This document shows positions 8,968-18,672 of a DNA stretch of 64,000 nt, piece by piece. A program made the translations under genes and the position numbers. The notes beneath the pieces were generated by a model that saw only the letters and a list, made by a program, of their open reading frames with translations, was not told the DNA's origin and ran no database searches. The stretch's first letter is position 1. Every line of letters starts with the position of its first letter. The DNA is from Oceanospirillum sp048270425 (GTDB taxonomy: Bacteria; Pseudomonadota; Gammaproteobacteria; Pseudomonadales; Halomonadaceae). Location of the stretch: NCBI GenBank assembly GCA_048270425.1, contig JBLWSY010000004.1:173597-237596 (forward strand). The letters run 5' to 3'.

Positions 8968-10048
8968 GTCTCGTTTCCGGAAAACACCACCCCAGACAAT
9001 CTGTATTTTAAGGCTGTCAGCGTTAGGCGATGTGTCTAATGTCGTTCCTGTTGTTAAACGATTACAGCAGGCTTGGCCGGAGGCCCGTATTATATGGGTT
9101 ACCGGTAAGGCGGAGTACAGTCTACTTAAGGGGTTGTCAGGGGTCGAGTTTATTGTCTATGACAAGGCCTCCGGCTTTAAGGGGATGAAAGCGATCTGGA
9201 AACAGTTGGCGGATACCCGGTTTGACCTATTGTTGCATATGCAGGCTGCATTGCGGGCCTCTGTATTGTCGGTCGGTATTAAAGCCAGGGTGAAACTTGG
9301 TTTTGATAAGGCCAGAGCCAAAGACTGGCAGTGGCTGTTCACTAATGAGCGCATTTCGCCGCGGGATAAAGGCCATGTTGTTGAAGGCTTTTATGACTTT
9401 CTGGATACCCTTGGCATTGCTCCGGAGAAGCCATCTGACCTTGAATGGCAGCTTCCTGTTTCAGAAGAAGCGATTGCTGAAGCCAAGAAGAAATGTCCCT
9501 GTGATCGCTATGTGGTGATCTCTCCCTGTTCCAGTCAGCGGGCACGTAACTTCCGTAACTGGACCCTTGATGGCTACGTTGCTGTGGTCGAATACCTTTA
9601 CCGCAAGCACGGTATCAAAGCCGTCATCACTGGTGGCAACCGGGATATTGAGCACTATTACGCGAAAGAGATTATGGAACGGGCGACGACCCCGGTACTT
9701 AATCTGGTCGCACAGACCTCTCTGCAGGGGTTGGTTGCACTGATACAACGGGCTTTACTGGTTATTGCACCTGATTCAGGCCCTGTCCACTTTGCGAATG
9801 CTGTTGATACGCCCGTGATAGGGTTATTTGCGACCTCTAATGTACATCGCACAGGGCCTTACAAGTGGCAGCAGTGGGTAGTGAACCGATACCCGGATGC
9901 AGCGAAAACCTATATGAATAAATCCGTAGACCAGCTTTCCTGGGGAGAACGTGTTCGTCATCCCCATGCGATGGAGCTGATTGAGACAGACGATGTTATC
10001 AACATGATTGATCGGCTGATGACGGAATATCCTGCTAAGGGTTCGTGA
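8960..10048 (+). CDS. Glycosyltransferase family 9 protein (LPS heptosyltransferase-like)
   Basis: Probably transfers heptose from ADP-heptose to the LPS inner core. The GT-B fold is shown by LRLSALGDVSNVVPVVKRLQ at the N-terminus and the donor-site block APDSGPVHFANAVDTPVIGL at the C-terminus, as in WaaC/WaaF/WaaQ relatives; I cannot decide which acceptor it uses. I prefer the ATG at 8960 because GGAGG (8944-8948) lies 11 bases upstream; a second in-frame ATG at 8966 is 17 bases away. This makes about 362 residues. It overlaps the 5' end of kdkA head-to-head by 8 bp, so each gene's upstream signals lie inside the other's coding sequence. Confidence 0.85.
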   Translation: MVMSRFRKTPPQTICILRLSALGDVSNVVPVVKRLQQAWPEARIIWVTGKAEYSLLKGLSGVEFIVYDKASGFKGMKAIWKQLADTRFDLLLHMQAALRASVLSVGIKARVKLGFDKARAKDWQWLFTNERISPRDKGHVVEGFYDFLDTLGIAPEKPSDLEWQLPVSEEAIAEAKKKCPCDRYVVISPCSSQRARNFRNWTLDGYVAVVEYLYRKHGIKAVITGGNRDIEHYYAKEIMERATTPVLNLVAQTSLQGLVALIQRALLVIAPDSGPVHFANAVDTPVIGLFATSNVHRTGPYKWQQWVVNRYPDAAKTYMNKSVDQLSWGERVRHPHAMELIETDDVINMIDRLMTEYPAKGS

Positions 10049-10122
10049 GCCAGAGATAAAGTCAGAGATACTTGGCGATTGAGATGATTAACCGGACAAC
10101 TGGATAACTAGACTAGAAATTT

Positions 10123-11397
10123 ATGAAGATTACCCGAGGCCTCTACAGCACCCTTCTTACCCTGTTATCGCCGGCTTTGCTCTGGAAGGCACAGAAAGAA
10201 ACCACAGAACTGAACAACTTTTCAGAACGTTTGGGTTATACACCAAGCCTGCCGATCAAACCGGTGATCTGGTTGCATGCGGCGTCCGTGGGAGAAGTGA
10301 TTGCGGCAACGCCTCTGATTCATCGTCTCCAGCAACAGTTTGATCAGCACCTGCTAGTGGTTACCACTATGACGGCAACAGGCGCGCGTCAGGCCAGAAA
10401 GGCTCTGAAAGGTAAAGGTACCCAGCTGATGATCCCATTGGATCTGCCTTGGTTTGCTAACCGTTTTCTCGATAACCTGAAGCCGGAAGTGGCCATCGTT
10501 ATGGAAACAGAGATCTGGCCGAATCTGATCCATGGTTGTCATCAGAGAGAGATTCCTGTGGTATTTGCTAATGGCCGTCTGTCTGAAAAATCGATGCTGA
10601 GTTATCAGAAATTCAAAGAAACCACCGAAGAAGTGCTGGCTGATATCTACGCCGTTGCCGCTAAATCGAAAGAGGATGCCCAGCGTTTTATTGAACTGGG
10701 AGCACCGCGAAATAAGGTTTCAGTGACCGGTAGCATCAAGTTTGATATTAACCCGGCTCCAGAGCTTCTCGAGCAAGGGCAGGCGTTAAAAGAATCACTA
10801 TTTGCCGAGCGACCGGTTTGGGTTGCCGGCAGTACTCATGCCGGAGAGGATGAGCGCCTGCTGGAAGCACACAAACTATTGCTTCAGGAACATTCTGATG
10901 CGGTGCTGATACTTGTGCCCCGACACCCTCAACGTTTTGATGACGTTGCCGGCCTGATTGAAAGTCAGGAGTTGAACTTTAAGCGTCGTTCCCGTGATGA
11001 AGGCTTTGAGGATAGTGATCAGGTTTTACTCGCGGATACCATGGGGGAACTCATGCTGATGTATGCCGCTTCGGATATCGCCTTTGTTGCCGGTAGCCTG
11101 ATGCCTATTGGTGGTCATAACCTTCTGGAGCCAGCGTCACTGGGTAAGCCGGTATTGTCCGGTGGTCATCTGTTTAACTTTGCAGATGTTGCTGAGACCT
11201 TTGATCAGCACAGCGCATTGATACGATGTTCGGACCCCGCTGATATTTTTGCTCAGTTGCGGCCGCTGATTGAGTTGCCGGATCTTCGCCGGGAGTTGGG
11301 AGAGAAAGCACTAGCTGTGGTTAAAAGTAACCGTGGGGCGCTGGATAAGCAGTTTGCCATCATTGAACAGGCTTTAAAGTTGAAAAAGAGCGCCTGA
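10123..11397 (+). CDS. waaA: 3-deoxy-D-manno-octulosonic acid (Kdo) transferase
   Basis: Adds Kdo to lipid IVA at the cytoplasmic face of the inner membrane. The 424-residue product has an N-terminal membrane anchor, the block PVIWLHAASVGEVIAATPLI near residue 47, TTMTATGARQARK, the METEIWPNLI block, and the C-terminal GGHNLLEPASLGKPVLSG. These are diagnostic of KdtA/WaaA. The gene lies 74 bp after the GT9 gene and 4 bp before the lipid A acyltransferase gene, so it is in an LPS operon. The start ATG has only a poor Shine-Dalgarno sequence. The number of Kdo residues added cannot be read from the sequence; the nearby kdkA would fit a phosphorylated Kdo. Confidence 0.95.
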   Translation: MKITRGLYSTLLTLLSPALLWKAQKETTELNNFSERLGYTPSLPIKPVIWLHAASVGEVIAATPLIHRLQQQFDQHLLVVTTMTATGARQARKALKGKGTQLMIPLDLPWFANRFLDNLKPEVAIVMETEIWPNLIHGCHQREIPVVFANGRLSEKSMLSYQKFKETTEEVLADIYAVAAKSKEDAQRFIELGAPRNKVSVTGSIKFDINPAPELLEQGQALKESLFAERPVWVAGSTHAGEDERLLEAHKLLLQEHSDAVLILVPRHPQRFDDVAGLIESQELNFKRRSRDEGFEDSDQVLLADTMGELMLMYAASDIAFVAGSLMPIGGHNLLEPASLGKPVLSGGHLFNFADVAETFDQHSALIRCSDPADIFAQLRPLIELPDLRRELGEKALAVVKSNRGALDKQFAIIEQALKLKKSA

Positions 11398-11401
11398 GGC
11401 T

Positions 11402-12334
11402 ATGAAAAAGATTAACTATCGGGTGAAACGATTTTTGGAAGAACACCTGACGGGTATTGTACTTCGTTTTCTGAGCCGACAACCTTTACCGCGATTGCAG
11501 AAATGGGGACATTGGTTGGGTGATCTGATGTACCGCAAGAATACGAAATCCGCCAAAATTACCCGTAAAAACCTGTCATTGGTTTATCCGGATCTGAGTT
11601 CGGGGCAGCTGGAAGAAAAGGTTCGTTTAAGCCTTCGGGAAACGATGAAAACCGGTCTGGAATTTGGTTGGTGCTGGATGGCGCCTATGGATCAGATTCT
11701 AAGTCAGATCAAAGATGTTAATGGCCTGGATCTGTTGCAACGTGCTCATGCTGCAGGAAACGGGGTCATTGTTCTTGGGCCTCATCTGGGGAATTGGGAA
11801 CTGTTGGGGCATCTGATTAACCAGTATTATCCCTTCTCGGTGATGTATGCGATTCCCAACAACCCTGCTTTGGAAAATATTATTGTCGAAGGCAGAACCC
11901 GGGCGGGAATGAAGTTAGCCCCAGCAAATATGAAAGGGGTTGCCCAACTGCTGAAGCTTCTCAAAGAAGGGGAGATGGTCGGTAATCTTCCCGATCAGGA
12001 ACCGGATGACAGATCAGGCGGTGTTTTTGCTCCTTTTATGGGAGTTGATGCTTTGTCTCCTAAGCTGGTCACTCGCTTAATCAGTAAAACCGGAGCAAAG
12101 GTGGTTGCAGGCTTTGCTGAGCGCTTACCCAATGGTGAAGGCTTTAATATCCATTTTATTGATGCGGAAGAGGGGATTTACAGTCAGGATGACATTGAAG
12201 CTGTAACCGCTATGAATCGCACAGTCGAGACTCTGGTAGCAATGGCGCCCGAACAGTATCAGTGGGAATATAAACGCTTTAAAAGACGTCCTAAGGGCGA
12301 AAAAAAATTATACAAAGCCGCTGAACTCGATTGA
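11402..12334 (+). CDS. Lipid A biosynthesis acyltransferase (LpxL/HtrB-type)
   Basis: Transfers a secondary acyl chain to Kdo-lipid A or a precursor at the inner membrane. The 310-residue product has the LPLAT catalytic H-x4-E motif as HLGNWE (H128, E133), and downstream NLPDQEPDDRSGGVFAPFMG, a block conserved in LpxL/LpxM acyltransferases. Position next to waaA matches the htrB/lpxL locus of Pseudomonas near glyQS, but acyl-chain specificity cannot be inferred. The start ATG is 4 bp past the waaA stop, whose GAGGC end may serve as the ribosome binding site. Transcription ends at a long perfect palindrome. Confidence 0.88.
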   Translation: MKKINYRVKRFLEEHLTGIVLRFLSRQPLPRLQKWGHWLGDLMYRKNTKSAKITRKNLSLVYPDLSSGQLEEKVRLSLRETMKTGLEFGWCWMAPMDQILSQIKDVNGLDLLQRAHAAGNGVIVLGPHLGNWELLGHLINQYYPFSVMYAIPNNPALENIIVEGRTRAGMKLAPANMKGVAQLLKLLKEGEMVGNLPDQEPDDRSGGVFAPFMGVDALSPKLVTRLISKTGAKVVAGFAERLPNGEGFNIHFIDAEEGIYSQDDIEAVTAMNRTVETLVAMAPEQYQWEYKRFKRRPKGEKKLYKAAELD

Positions 12335-12355
12335 GTATGATGAAAGCCATTGGGT

Positions 12356-12400
12356 AGTACAAAGCCGGAATTTCCCAGGGGGAAATTCCGGCTTTGTACT
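12356..12400. terminator. Long perfect palindrome, probable bidirectional terminator
   Basis: A perfect 21-bp inverted repeat with a 3-base loop (AGG) lies between the convergent acyltransferase and trkH genes. The GC core GCCGGAATTTCCC is flanked by ACAAA/TTTGT, which gives a short U-rich tail in both directions but no real T-run outside the stem. Confidence 0.7.
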
Positions 12401-12416
12401 TTAGGGGGTATCGAAT

Positions 12417-13865
12417 TTATCGACGCCAGAACATCGGCGTAAAGAGAACTAGCAGAGTGAAGATCTCAAGACGCCCCAGCAGCATCGCAACAATCAGAAT
12501 CCATTTGGCGGTATCCGGAATATCGCCATAATGAGAGGCGACATCACCCAAACCCGGCCCCAGATTGTTCAGGGCCGAGCCCACGGCTGACCATGCCGTT
12601 ACCTGATCAAGCCCGGTTGCCAAAAGACCGATCAGCATCACCACAAATAGCATCAGATAGACTGAGAAGAAACCCCATACTGCCTCGATTACCCGGTCAG
12701 GAACGCTGCGGCCACCCAGCTTTACCATGATGATGGCATTGGGGTGTACCAGGCGTTTAATCTCACGAATCCCCTGTTTCAGAATCAGCAGAATACGCAT
12801 CACCTTCATGCCGCCACCGGTGGAACCTGCACAGCCACCCACAAAGGCTGCCAGAAAAAGAGTGAAGGGCAGTACGCTGGGCCATTGTGAAAAGTCAGCC
12901 ACACCGAAACCTGTGGTTGTCGCTACCGAGACCACTTCAAAAAGGCCGTGGCGAATCGAGTCAGGCAGTTCGTAGGTATCCGTGATCCAGAGAACCCCGA
13001 TAGTACTGCTGGCTGTCAGACCGATCAGGAAAATAAAGAACTTGAACTCCGGATCGTAAAAGTAGTTCTTCACTGAACGTTCACGCCAGGCGAGAAAATG
13101 CAGCGAGAAGTTAACCGCCGATATCAGCATAAACACGATACCAATCATCTCAATGGCAGGGTTGTCGAAATAACCGATACTGGCATCGTGGGTGGAGAAA
13201 CCACCGATAGCCACCGTGGCAAAGCTGTGTCCTATAGCATCAAACAGCGACATACCCGCTACCCAGTATGCAAGAGCACACAATACCGTCAGTGTCAGGT
13301 AGATGTACCAGAGGGCTTTTGCCGTTTCGGTAATACGGGGTGTCAGCTTGTTGTCTTTAACCGGCCCCGGCGTTTCGGCACGATAGAGCTGCATACCACC
13401 AATGCCGAGCATGGGCAGAATGGCTACGGCCAATACAATGATACCCATACCACCCAGCCACTGCAGAAGCTGACGATAGAAGAGGATAGATTCCGGTAAG
13501 CTATCAAGGCCAGTAATCACCGTCGCGCCTGTGGTACTCAGACCGGAAACCGATTCAAAAACTGCATCGGTAAAGCTCAGGTGAGGGTTTTCCGCCAGAA
13601 AAAGAGGGATCGCACCGAACAGACTCAGTACCGTCCAGAAGAGTACCACCACAAGGAAGCCATCCCGAGTGCGTAGCTCTTTGCGCTCCCGACGAACCGG
13701 TAACCAGGTAAAGAAACCGGTAAAGAAGGTGATCGACATACCTGTGATAAAGGCCAGATGTGCCCCATCCTTATAAAATGCCGAGATCAGAATCGAAGGC
13801 ATCATGGTGATGCTGAACAGCATCAGCAGCAGCCCCAGAATGCGCATGGTAATAACAATATTCAT
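12417..13865 (-). CDS. trkH: Trk potassium uptake system, membrane subunit TrkH
   Basis: K+-translocating membrane subunit of the Trk system. The 482-residue protein is strongly hydrophobic with four repeated pore-loop units; recognisable filter segments include SVSGLSTTGATVITG, SFATVAIGGFSTHDASIG, SVATTTGFGVADFSQWP and SAVGSALNNLGPGLGDVASH. The last block before the C-terminus, LEIFTLLVLFTPMFWRR, is typical of TrkH. It is the last gene of the leftward def-fmt-rsmB-trkA-trkH series and lies 50 bp after trkA, its regulatory partner. Confidence 0.95.
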   Translation of the reverse strand: MNIVITMRILGLLLMLFSITMMPSILISAFYKDGAHLAFITGMSITFFTGFFTWLPVRRERKELRTRDGFLVVVLFWTVLSLFGAIPLFLAENPHLSFTDAVFESVSGLSTTGATVITGLDSLPESILFYRQLLQWLGGMGIIVLAVAILPMLGIGGMQLYRAETPGPVKDNKLTPRITETAKALWYIYLTLTVLCALAYWVAGMSLFDAIGHSFATVAIGGFSTHDASIGYFDNPAIEMIGIVFMLISAVNFSLHFLAWRERSVKNYFYDPEFKFFIFLIGLTASSTIGVLWITDTYELPDSIRHGLFEVVSVATTTGFGVADFSQWPSVLPFTLFLAAFVGGCAGSTGGGMKVMRILLILKQGIREIKRLVHPNAIIMVKLGGRSVPDRVIEAVWGFFSVYLMLFVVMLIGLLATGLDQVTAWSAVGSALNNLGPGLGDVASHYGDIPDTAKWILIVAMLLGRLEIFTLLVLFTPMFWRR

Positions 13866-13915
13866 AGTGGCCGTTTATTCATCGTTATCGGATTGTTGCC
13901 AGCAAATCTGAGGCA

Positions 13916-15289
13916 TCAGAAGAAGGTGAGACCAACCTGGAACAGGCGTTCAACTTCGCGAATCTTGCGTTTATCCACCAGGAACATGATGACGTGGTCA
14001 TCCTGCTGAACGACAACATCGTCATGGGCGATAATCACTTCCCCGTTTCGTACGATGGCACCGATGGTGGTGCCATCCGGCAGATCGATCTCTTCAATCG
14101 CTTTACCCACCACTTTAGAGCTGCGCTCATCACCGTGGGCAATGGCTTCAATCGCTTCAGCCGCACCACGGCGCAGGGAGTGTACGTTGACAATATCGCC
14201 GCGACGTACGTGGGTCAGCAGGCTACCGATGGTTGCCATCTGAGGAGAGATCGCGATATCGATCTCGCCACCCTGAACCAGATCCACATAAGCAGCGTTG
14301 TTGATCAGGGTAAGTACCTTATTGGCACCCAGACGTTTCGCCAGCATCGACGACATGATGTTCACTTCATCATCGTTGGTCAGAGCACAGAAGATATCGA
14401 CTTCATCGATATTCTCTTCTACCAGCAGATCCTTACTGGTGGCACTGCCGTGCAGCACAATGGTGCGGTCGAGTTTTTCTGACAACTCCTGACAGCGCGG
14501 CAGGCCGTATTCGATGATCTTTACCTGATACTCATGTTCCAGCGCTTCCGCCAGACGCTCACCGATATTACCGCCACCGGCGATCATAATGCGTTTGTAC
14601 TGATGGTCGACCTTACGCAGTTCACTCATCACGGCGTTAATATTGTGACGGGCAGCGATAAAGAAGACTTCGTCATCAGCCTCAATCACAGTATCGCCCT
14701 GAGGGATGATCGGACGGTTACGGCGATAAATAGCAGCAACACGGGTGTCCACATTCGGCATGTGCTGGCGCAGATAGCCCAGCTCCTGACCCACTAACGG
14801 GCCGCCATAATAGGCGCGTACCGCAACCAGCTGAGCAACGCCACCGGCAAAGTCGAGCACCTGAAGGGCACCGGGATACTGAATCAGACGCTTCAGGTGG
14901 TTGGTCACCACCTGTTCGGGGCTGATAAGAACGTCGATCGGAATGGCTTCAGCGCCAAACAGACCTTTACGGCCGGAGTAGGCGTTGGAGCGAACACGGG
15001 CAATTTTGGTAGGAGTGCGGAACAGGGTGAAGGCGATCTGACAGGCGATCATATTCACTTCATCACTGTTGGTCACTGCGATCAGCATATCGCAGTCTTC
15101 ACCACCGGCCTGACGCAGAACATTAGGGTAGGAACCTTTGCCCTGAACCGTCCGGATATCAAAACGGTTCTGTAACTCTCTTAAACGGGCACCGTCGGTA
15201 TCGACTACGGTAATGTCATTTTCTTCAATGGCCAGGTTCTCAGCCAGAGTGCCGCCAACCTGACCGGCACCCAGAATAATAATCTTCAT
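13916..15289 (-). CDS. trkA: Trk system potassium transporter subunit TrkA
   Basis: Peripheral NAD(H)-binding subunit that gates TrkH. The 457-residue protein has two tandem RCK_N/RCK_C units: the first Rossmann motif MKIIILGAGQVGGTLAENLA at the N-terminus, and the second around residue 233 as RIMIAGGGNIGERLAEALE. The first RCK_C has DVLISPEQVVTNHLKRLIQY and the second IDIAISPQMATIGSLLTHVR. It is downstream of rsmB (89 bp) and upstream of trkH (50 bp) on the minus strand, the conserved Pseudomonas order. Confidence 0.96.
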   Translation of the reverse strand: MKIIILGAGQVGGTLAENLAIEENDITVVDTDGARLRELQNRFDIRTVQGKGSYPNVLRQAGGEDCDMLIAVTNSDEVNMIACQIAFTLFRTPTKIARVRSNAYSGRKGLFGAEAIPIDVLISPEQVVTNHLKRLIQYPGALQVLDFAGGVAQLVAVRAYYGGPLVGQELGYLRQHMPNVDTRVAAIYRRNRPIIPQGDTVIEADDEVFFIAARHNINAVMSELRKVDHQYKRIMIAGGGNIGERLAEALEHEYQVKIIEYGLPRCQELSEKLDRTIVLHGSATSKDLLVEENIDEVDIFCALTNDDEVNIMSSMLAKRLGANKVLTLINNAAYVDLVQGGEIDIAISPQMATIGSLLTHVRRGDIVNVHSLRRGAAEAIEAIAHGDERSSKVVGKAIEEIDLPDGTTIGAIVRNGEVIIAHDDVVVQQDDHVIMFLVDKRKIREVERLFQVGLTFF

Positions 15290-15378
15290 ATCAGATCTCA
15301 GTTAATTCCGCTTTTGGTTTCCGCCTCCTTTGCTCTGTTAGCTGACGCTGCGTCAGGTAATACAGATCAAAGGCATGC

Positions 15379-16686
15379 TTACTGTGCAGGCTTTTGCAGA
15401 ACGGCGTAAAAGAAACCATCGTGTCCCTGAGGCTGAGGCAACAGCTGTTGGCCAAAGCCGGTATCAATACCAAAAGGCGCAGCCTGAGGTCCGATCAGAC
15501 GGGCATCGGAAGCTGCTAAAAACTGTCGGATATTCCCAGAATTTTCCATGGATAAAACCGAGCAGGTAGCATAAACCATGATTCCCCCCGGTTTAAGTGT
15601 TTTCCAGAGCAGCTGCAGCATAGATTGCTGTAGCTCAGCTAAGGCCGGAATATCGGCTTTACGACGCAGCCATTTGATGTCCGGATGGCGGCGGATCACG
15701 CCAGTAGCAGAGCAGGGGGCGTCCAACAGGATGCGGTCAAATTGCTCGCCATCCCACCAGTTATCCAAAGCGGTAACATCGGAACAGTGCAGTTCAGCAC
15801 TCAGCCCCAGACGCTCAAAGTTTTCCTCAACCCGCTGCAGGCGATGGGCTTCGCTGTCGACTGCGACCACAGAAGCTGTTGGCTCCCGCTCCAGAATATG
15901 TGCCGTTTTACCGCCAGGGGCGCAACAGGCATCCAGCACCCGTTGGCCGGGTTGCAGTTGCAGCAGTTGAGCCGACAATTGAGCGGCTTCATCCTGAACA
16001 CTGATGGCACCATCGGCAAAGCCCGGCAGAGAGGTTACATCCAGTGCTTTCTCCAGCTGAATACCATCAGGGGAGTAGTCACAGGCGCGGGCATCAATGC
16101 CGGCAGCGTTCAGCTGAGTGAGATAGTCATCCCGATTGCTCTTGCTGTGGTTCACCCGCAGGGTCATCGGTGGATGCAGGTTGTTAGCAGCTGCAATCTC
16201 CGGCCATTGCTCCGGCCAGTCTTCTTTCAGATGATTCAGCAGCCAGTTCGGATGGGCCAGACGGGCAGCATCAGAGCGCTCCAGCTCGGCCAGCAGTTGC
16301 TCATCTTCCCGTTGGAAGCGGCGCAGGCAGCCATTAAGCACGCCTTTTGCCCACTGCTTTTTGATATCCACAGCGCCCTGAACGGTTTCGTTAATCGCTG
16401 CATGAGCCGGAATCCGCATATAGTGCAGCTGATAAAGACCGACCAACAGCAGCAGATCGATATCTCTGTCTTTGGCTTTAAAGGGCTTTTCCAGCAGCTG
16501 ATTGCGCACGCCTTCCAGCTGCGTCAGCCAGCGCAGGGTGCCGAAACAGAGTTCCTGCAGCAGCCCGCGATCCTGATCCGGTACTTTATCCAGCTGCTTA
16601 GGCAGACTGGTGGAGAGAGAATCCTGCTGGGAAACCACAGGTAATAACGCCTGCACTGCGGCAACACGAACATTGGGGCGAGCCAT
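15379..16686 (-). CDS. rsmB: 16S rRNA (cytosine-967-C5)-methyltransferase
   Basis: SAM-dependent methylation of C967 in 16S rRNA. The 435-residue protein has an N-terminal NusB-like RNA-binding domain (residues about 1-140, with RGLLQELCFGTLRW) and a C-terminal Rossmann methyltransferase domain. The SAM motif is VLDACCAPGGKTAHILE. The two catalytic-type cysteines are in LLDAPCSATGVIRRHPDI and VYATCSVLSMENSGNI. It lies between fmt and trkA in a conserved leftward operon. Confidence 0.96.
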   Translation of the reverse strand: MARPNVRVAAVQALLPVVSQQDSLSTSLPKQLDKVPDQDRGLLQELCFGTLRWLTQLEGVRNQLLEKPFKAKDRDIDLLLLVGLYQLHYMRIPAHAAINETVQGAVDIKKQWAKGVLNGCLRRFQREDEQLLAELERSDAARLAHPNWLLNHLKEDWPEQWPEIAAANNLHPPMTLRVNHSKSNRDDYLTQLNAAGIDARACDYSPDGIQLEKALDVTSLPGFADGAISVQDEAAQLSAQLLQLQPGQRVLDACCAPGGKTAHILEREPTASVVAVDSEAHRLQRVEENFERLGLSAELHCSDVTALDNWWDGEQFDRILLDAPCSATGVIRRHPDIKWLRRKADIPALAELQQSMLQLLWKTLKPGGIMVYATCSVLSMENSGNIRQFLAASDARLIGPQAAPFGIDTGFGQQLLPQPQGHDGFFYAVLQKPAQ

Positions 16687-16779
16687 AAAAGATACCGTCG
16701 TAATCTGCTAAAAAGCCCCTGCTTATGCAGAGGCTGACTATTATTTGGCCATTAAAGCCGAGTTCGGGAAACGAAACGA

Positions 16780-17736
16780 TCAGGAACCGAGACAGGTCTC
16801 ACCGGCAACAAACAGGTTCTTACCTGAGTTTAAAATATCCACAACCGAAAGCGCTTTTTTACCCGGCAGCTGCATATTTTTTACGCATAGGATGCCTTCA
16901 CCGCAGGCGATGCGCAGACCGGTTTTATCCGCACTGATCACCGCTCCCGGAGTTAGATCGCTGTTTTCGGTTTCAGGGGTTGCCTGCCAGATACGAACAG
17001 TTTCGCCATGCAGGGTTGTCCAGGATACCGGCCAGGGATTAAAGGCACGGATGCAGCGATCAATAAAGGCCGCATCTTTTGACCAGTCGATTTCCGCTTC
17101 CGCTTTGCTCAGCTTCTCAGCGTAATTCGCCAGCGCATCATCCTGTACTTCCGGAGTCAGGGTGCCTTCCGCTAACGCATCAACCGCTTCTTTCAGAGCA
17201 TCCCCCCCCTGATCCGCCAGCTTATCGTGCAGGGTCTGAGCGGTTTCATCGGCGGCGATATCAAGACGGGTTTTCAGCAGCATAGGCCCGGTATCCAGAC
17301 CTGCTTCCATCTGCATAATGGTAACGCCGGTTTCTGCGTCTCCCTGCCAGATAGCGCGTTGAATCGGTGCCGCACCACGCCAGCGTGGCAGCAAAGAACC
17401 GTGTACATTGATGCAACCCAGACGCGGGGTATCCAGTACCACCTGGGGCAGAATCAGGCCGTAGGCTACAACCACCATCAGATCGGCATTGTGGCTGGCC
17501 AGAACCTGCTGAGCCTCTTCATCCCGCAGTGAAACCGGCTGATAAACCGGAATATCATGTTCCAGAGCCAGCGCTTTAACCGGAGTTGGTGCCAGTTTAC
17601 GGCCACGACCCGCAGGACGATCCGGTTGACTGTAAACCGCCACAACCTCGTGACGGGTTTCCAGCAGTGCAGCCAGAGAGCGTACGGCAAACTCAGGGGT
17701 TCCGGCGAAGATAATGCGCAGGGAATCGGATGACAT
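16780..17736 (-). CDS. fmt: Methionyl-tRNA formyltransferase
   Basis: Formylates Met-tRNAfMet with 10-formyl-THF before translation initiation. The 318-residue product starts with LRIIFAGTPEFAVRSLAALL and contains the formyl-folate site block NVHGSLLPRWRGAAPIQRAI (N, H and the SLLP signature) followed by MQMEAGLDTGPMLL. The C-terminal OB-like domain is present. It is 128 bp downstream of def and 93 bp upstream of rsmB on the same strand, the usual pairing of deformylase and formyltransferase. Confidence 0.97.
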   Translation of the reverse strand: MSSDSLRIIFAGTPEFAVRSLAALLETRHEVVAVYSQPDRPAGRGRKLAPTPVKALALEHDIPVYQPVSLRDEEAQQVLASHNADLMVVVAYGLILPQVVLDTPRLGCINVHGSLLPRWRGAAPIQRAIWQGDAETGVTIMQMEAGLDTGPMLLKTRLDIAADETAQTLHDKLADQGGDALKEAVDALAEGTLTPEVQDDALANYAEKLSKAEAEIDWSKDAAFIDRCIRAFNPWPVSWTTLHGETVRIWQATPETENSDLTPGAVISADKTGLRIACGEGILCVKNMQLPGKKALSVVDILNSGKNLFVAGETCLGS

Positions 17737-17864
17737 CAGTGGATCTCCACGAAAAGGCTCTAACAGTAAAACAGCTTATTTCCGGTAACACTAAGCGTTG
17801 AAATCAGCCTTACCAGAAACAGAACAGGCCAGCAGTCGCTGGCCTGAAACATCAGAAACCGCGG

Positions 17865-18374
17865 TTAACGGCTCTGATCTTTATGACGCTTGTCCATCAG
17901 CTTACGCACTCGGTTGCGCTTCATGCTGGACAGGTAATCAACAAATACCTTGCCCTGCAGATGATCGCATTCGTGCTGAATGCAGTGTGCCAGCAGACCA
18001 TCGGCTTCCAGCTCGTAAGCTTCGCCGTTGCGATCCAGCGCCTTCAGGCGGACACGCAGAGAGCGTTCAACATCGGCATAGTATTCAGGAACCGACAGGC
18101 AGCCCTCCTGCATCATCTCGGTTTCGTCATCCAGAGGCGTGTATTCCGGATTGATCAACACATAAGGCTGATCACGGTTCTCGGAAACATCGATCACAAT
18201 AATCTGCTGATGAATGTTCACCTGAGTTGCTGCCAGACCAATTCCGTTGGCATCCAGCATGGTTTCGAACATATCGTCGACGATTTTGCGAATATTATCG
18301 TCAACTTCCGCCACAGGTTTTGCGACTGTGCGCAGACGGGTATCTGGGTACTCTAGAATTTCAAGAACTGCCAT
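17865..18374 (-). CDS. def: Peptide deformylase
   Basis: Removes the N-formyl group from nascent proteins; Fe2+/Zn2+ metallohydrolase. Start chosen at the ATG giving MAVLEILEYPDTRLR (169 residues) because this is the conserved Def N-terminus; the open frame extends 17 codons further upstream without a match to the family. All three motifs are intact: GIGLAATQ (44-51), EGCLSVPE with C92, and HECDHLQG with H134, E135 and H138. It is the first gene of the leftward fmt-rsmB-trkA-trkH series and is divergent from the LysM gene across about 300 bp. Confidence 0.97.
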   Translation of the reverse strand: MAVLEILEYPDTRLRTVAKPVAEVDDNIRKIVDDMFETMLDANGIGLAATQVNIHQQIIVIDVSENRDQPYVLINPEYTPLDDETEMMQEGCLSVPEYYADVERSLRVRLKALDRNGEAYELEADGLLAHCIQHECDHLQGKVFVDYLSSMKRNRVRKLMDKRHKDQSR

Positions 18375-18672
18375 GGCGCGTGCCTTTATCAATGCTGTCT
18401 GGGACAAAATGAGGTTGTTAGCCAAAGCCTGCGTCTGATGCTGCTCTGAGCCTCAGTTTGTCCGGATAATTTTGTTCTGAAAGCGGGGCAAATAGCTGCT
18501 TCCGGAAAATTTGACTGGTATTGTAGGGGGGAGGTTCCCTAGGGGCAATCTCTTGAGTGGAATAAGCCGACTCTGAAAGCCATGATTTACCCATGGTCAT
18601 TCATTCCGCATCAGGATTTTAATCCGCATTCTGGCTCACCAGAGTGCGAAGGCTTGGCAAAAGGAAAGCAGC

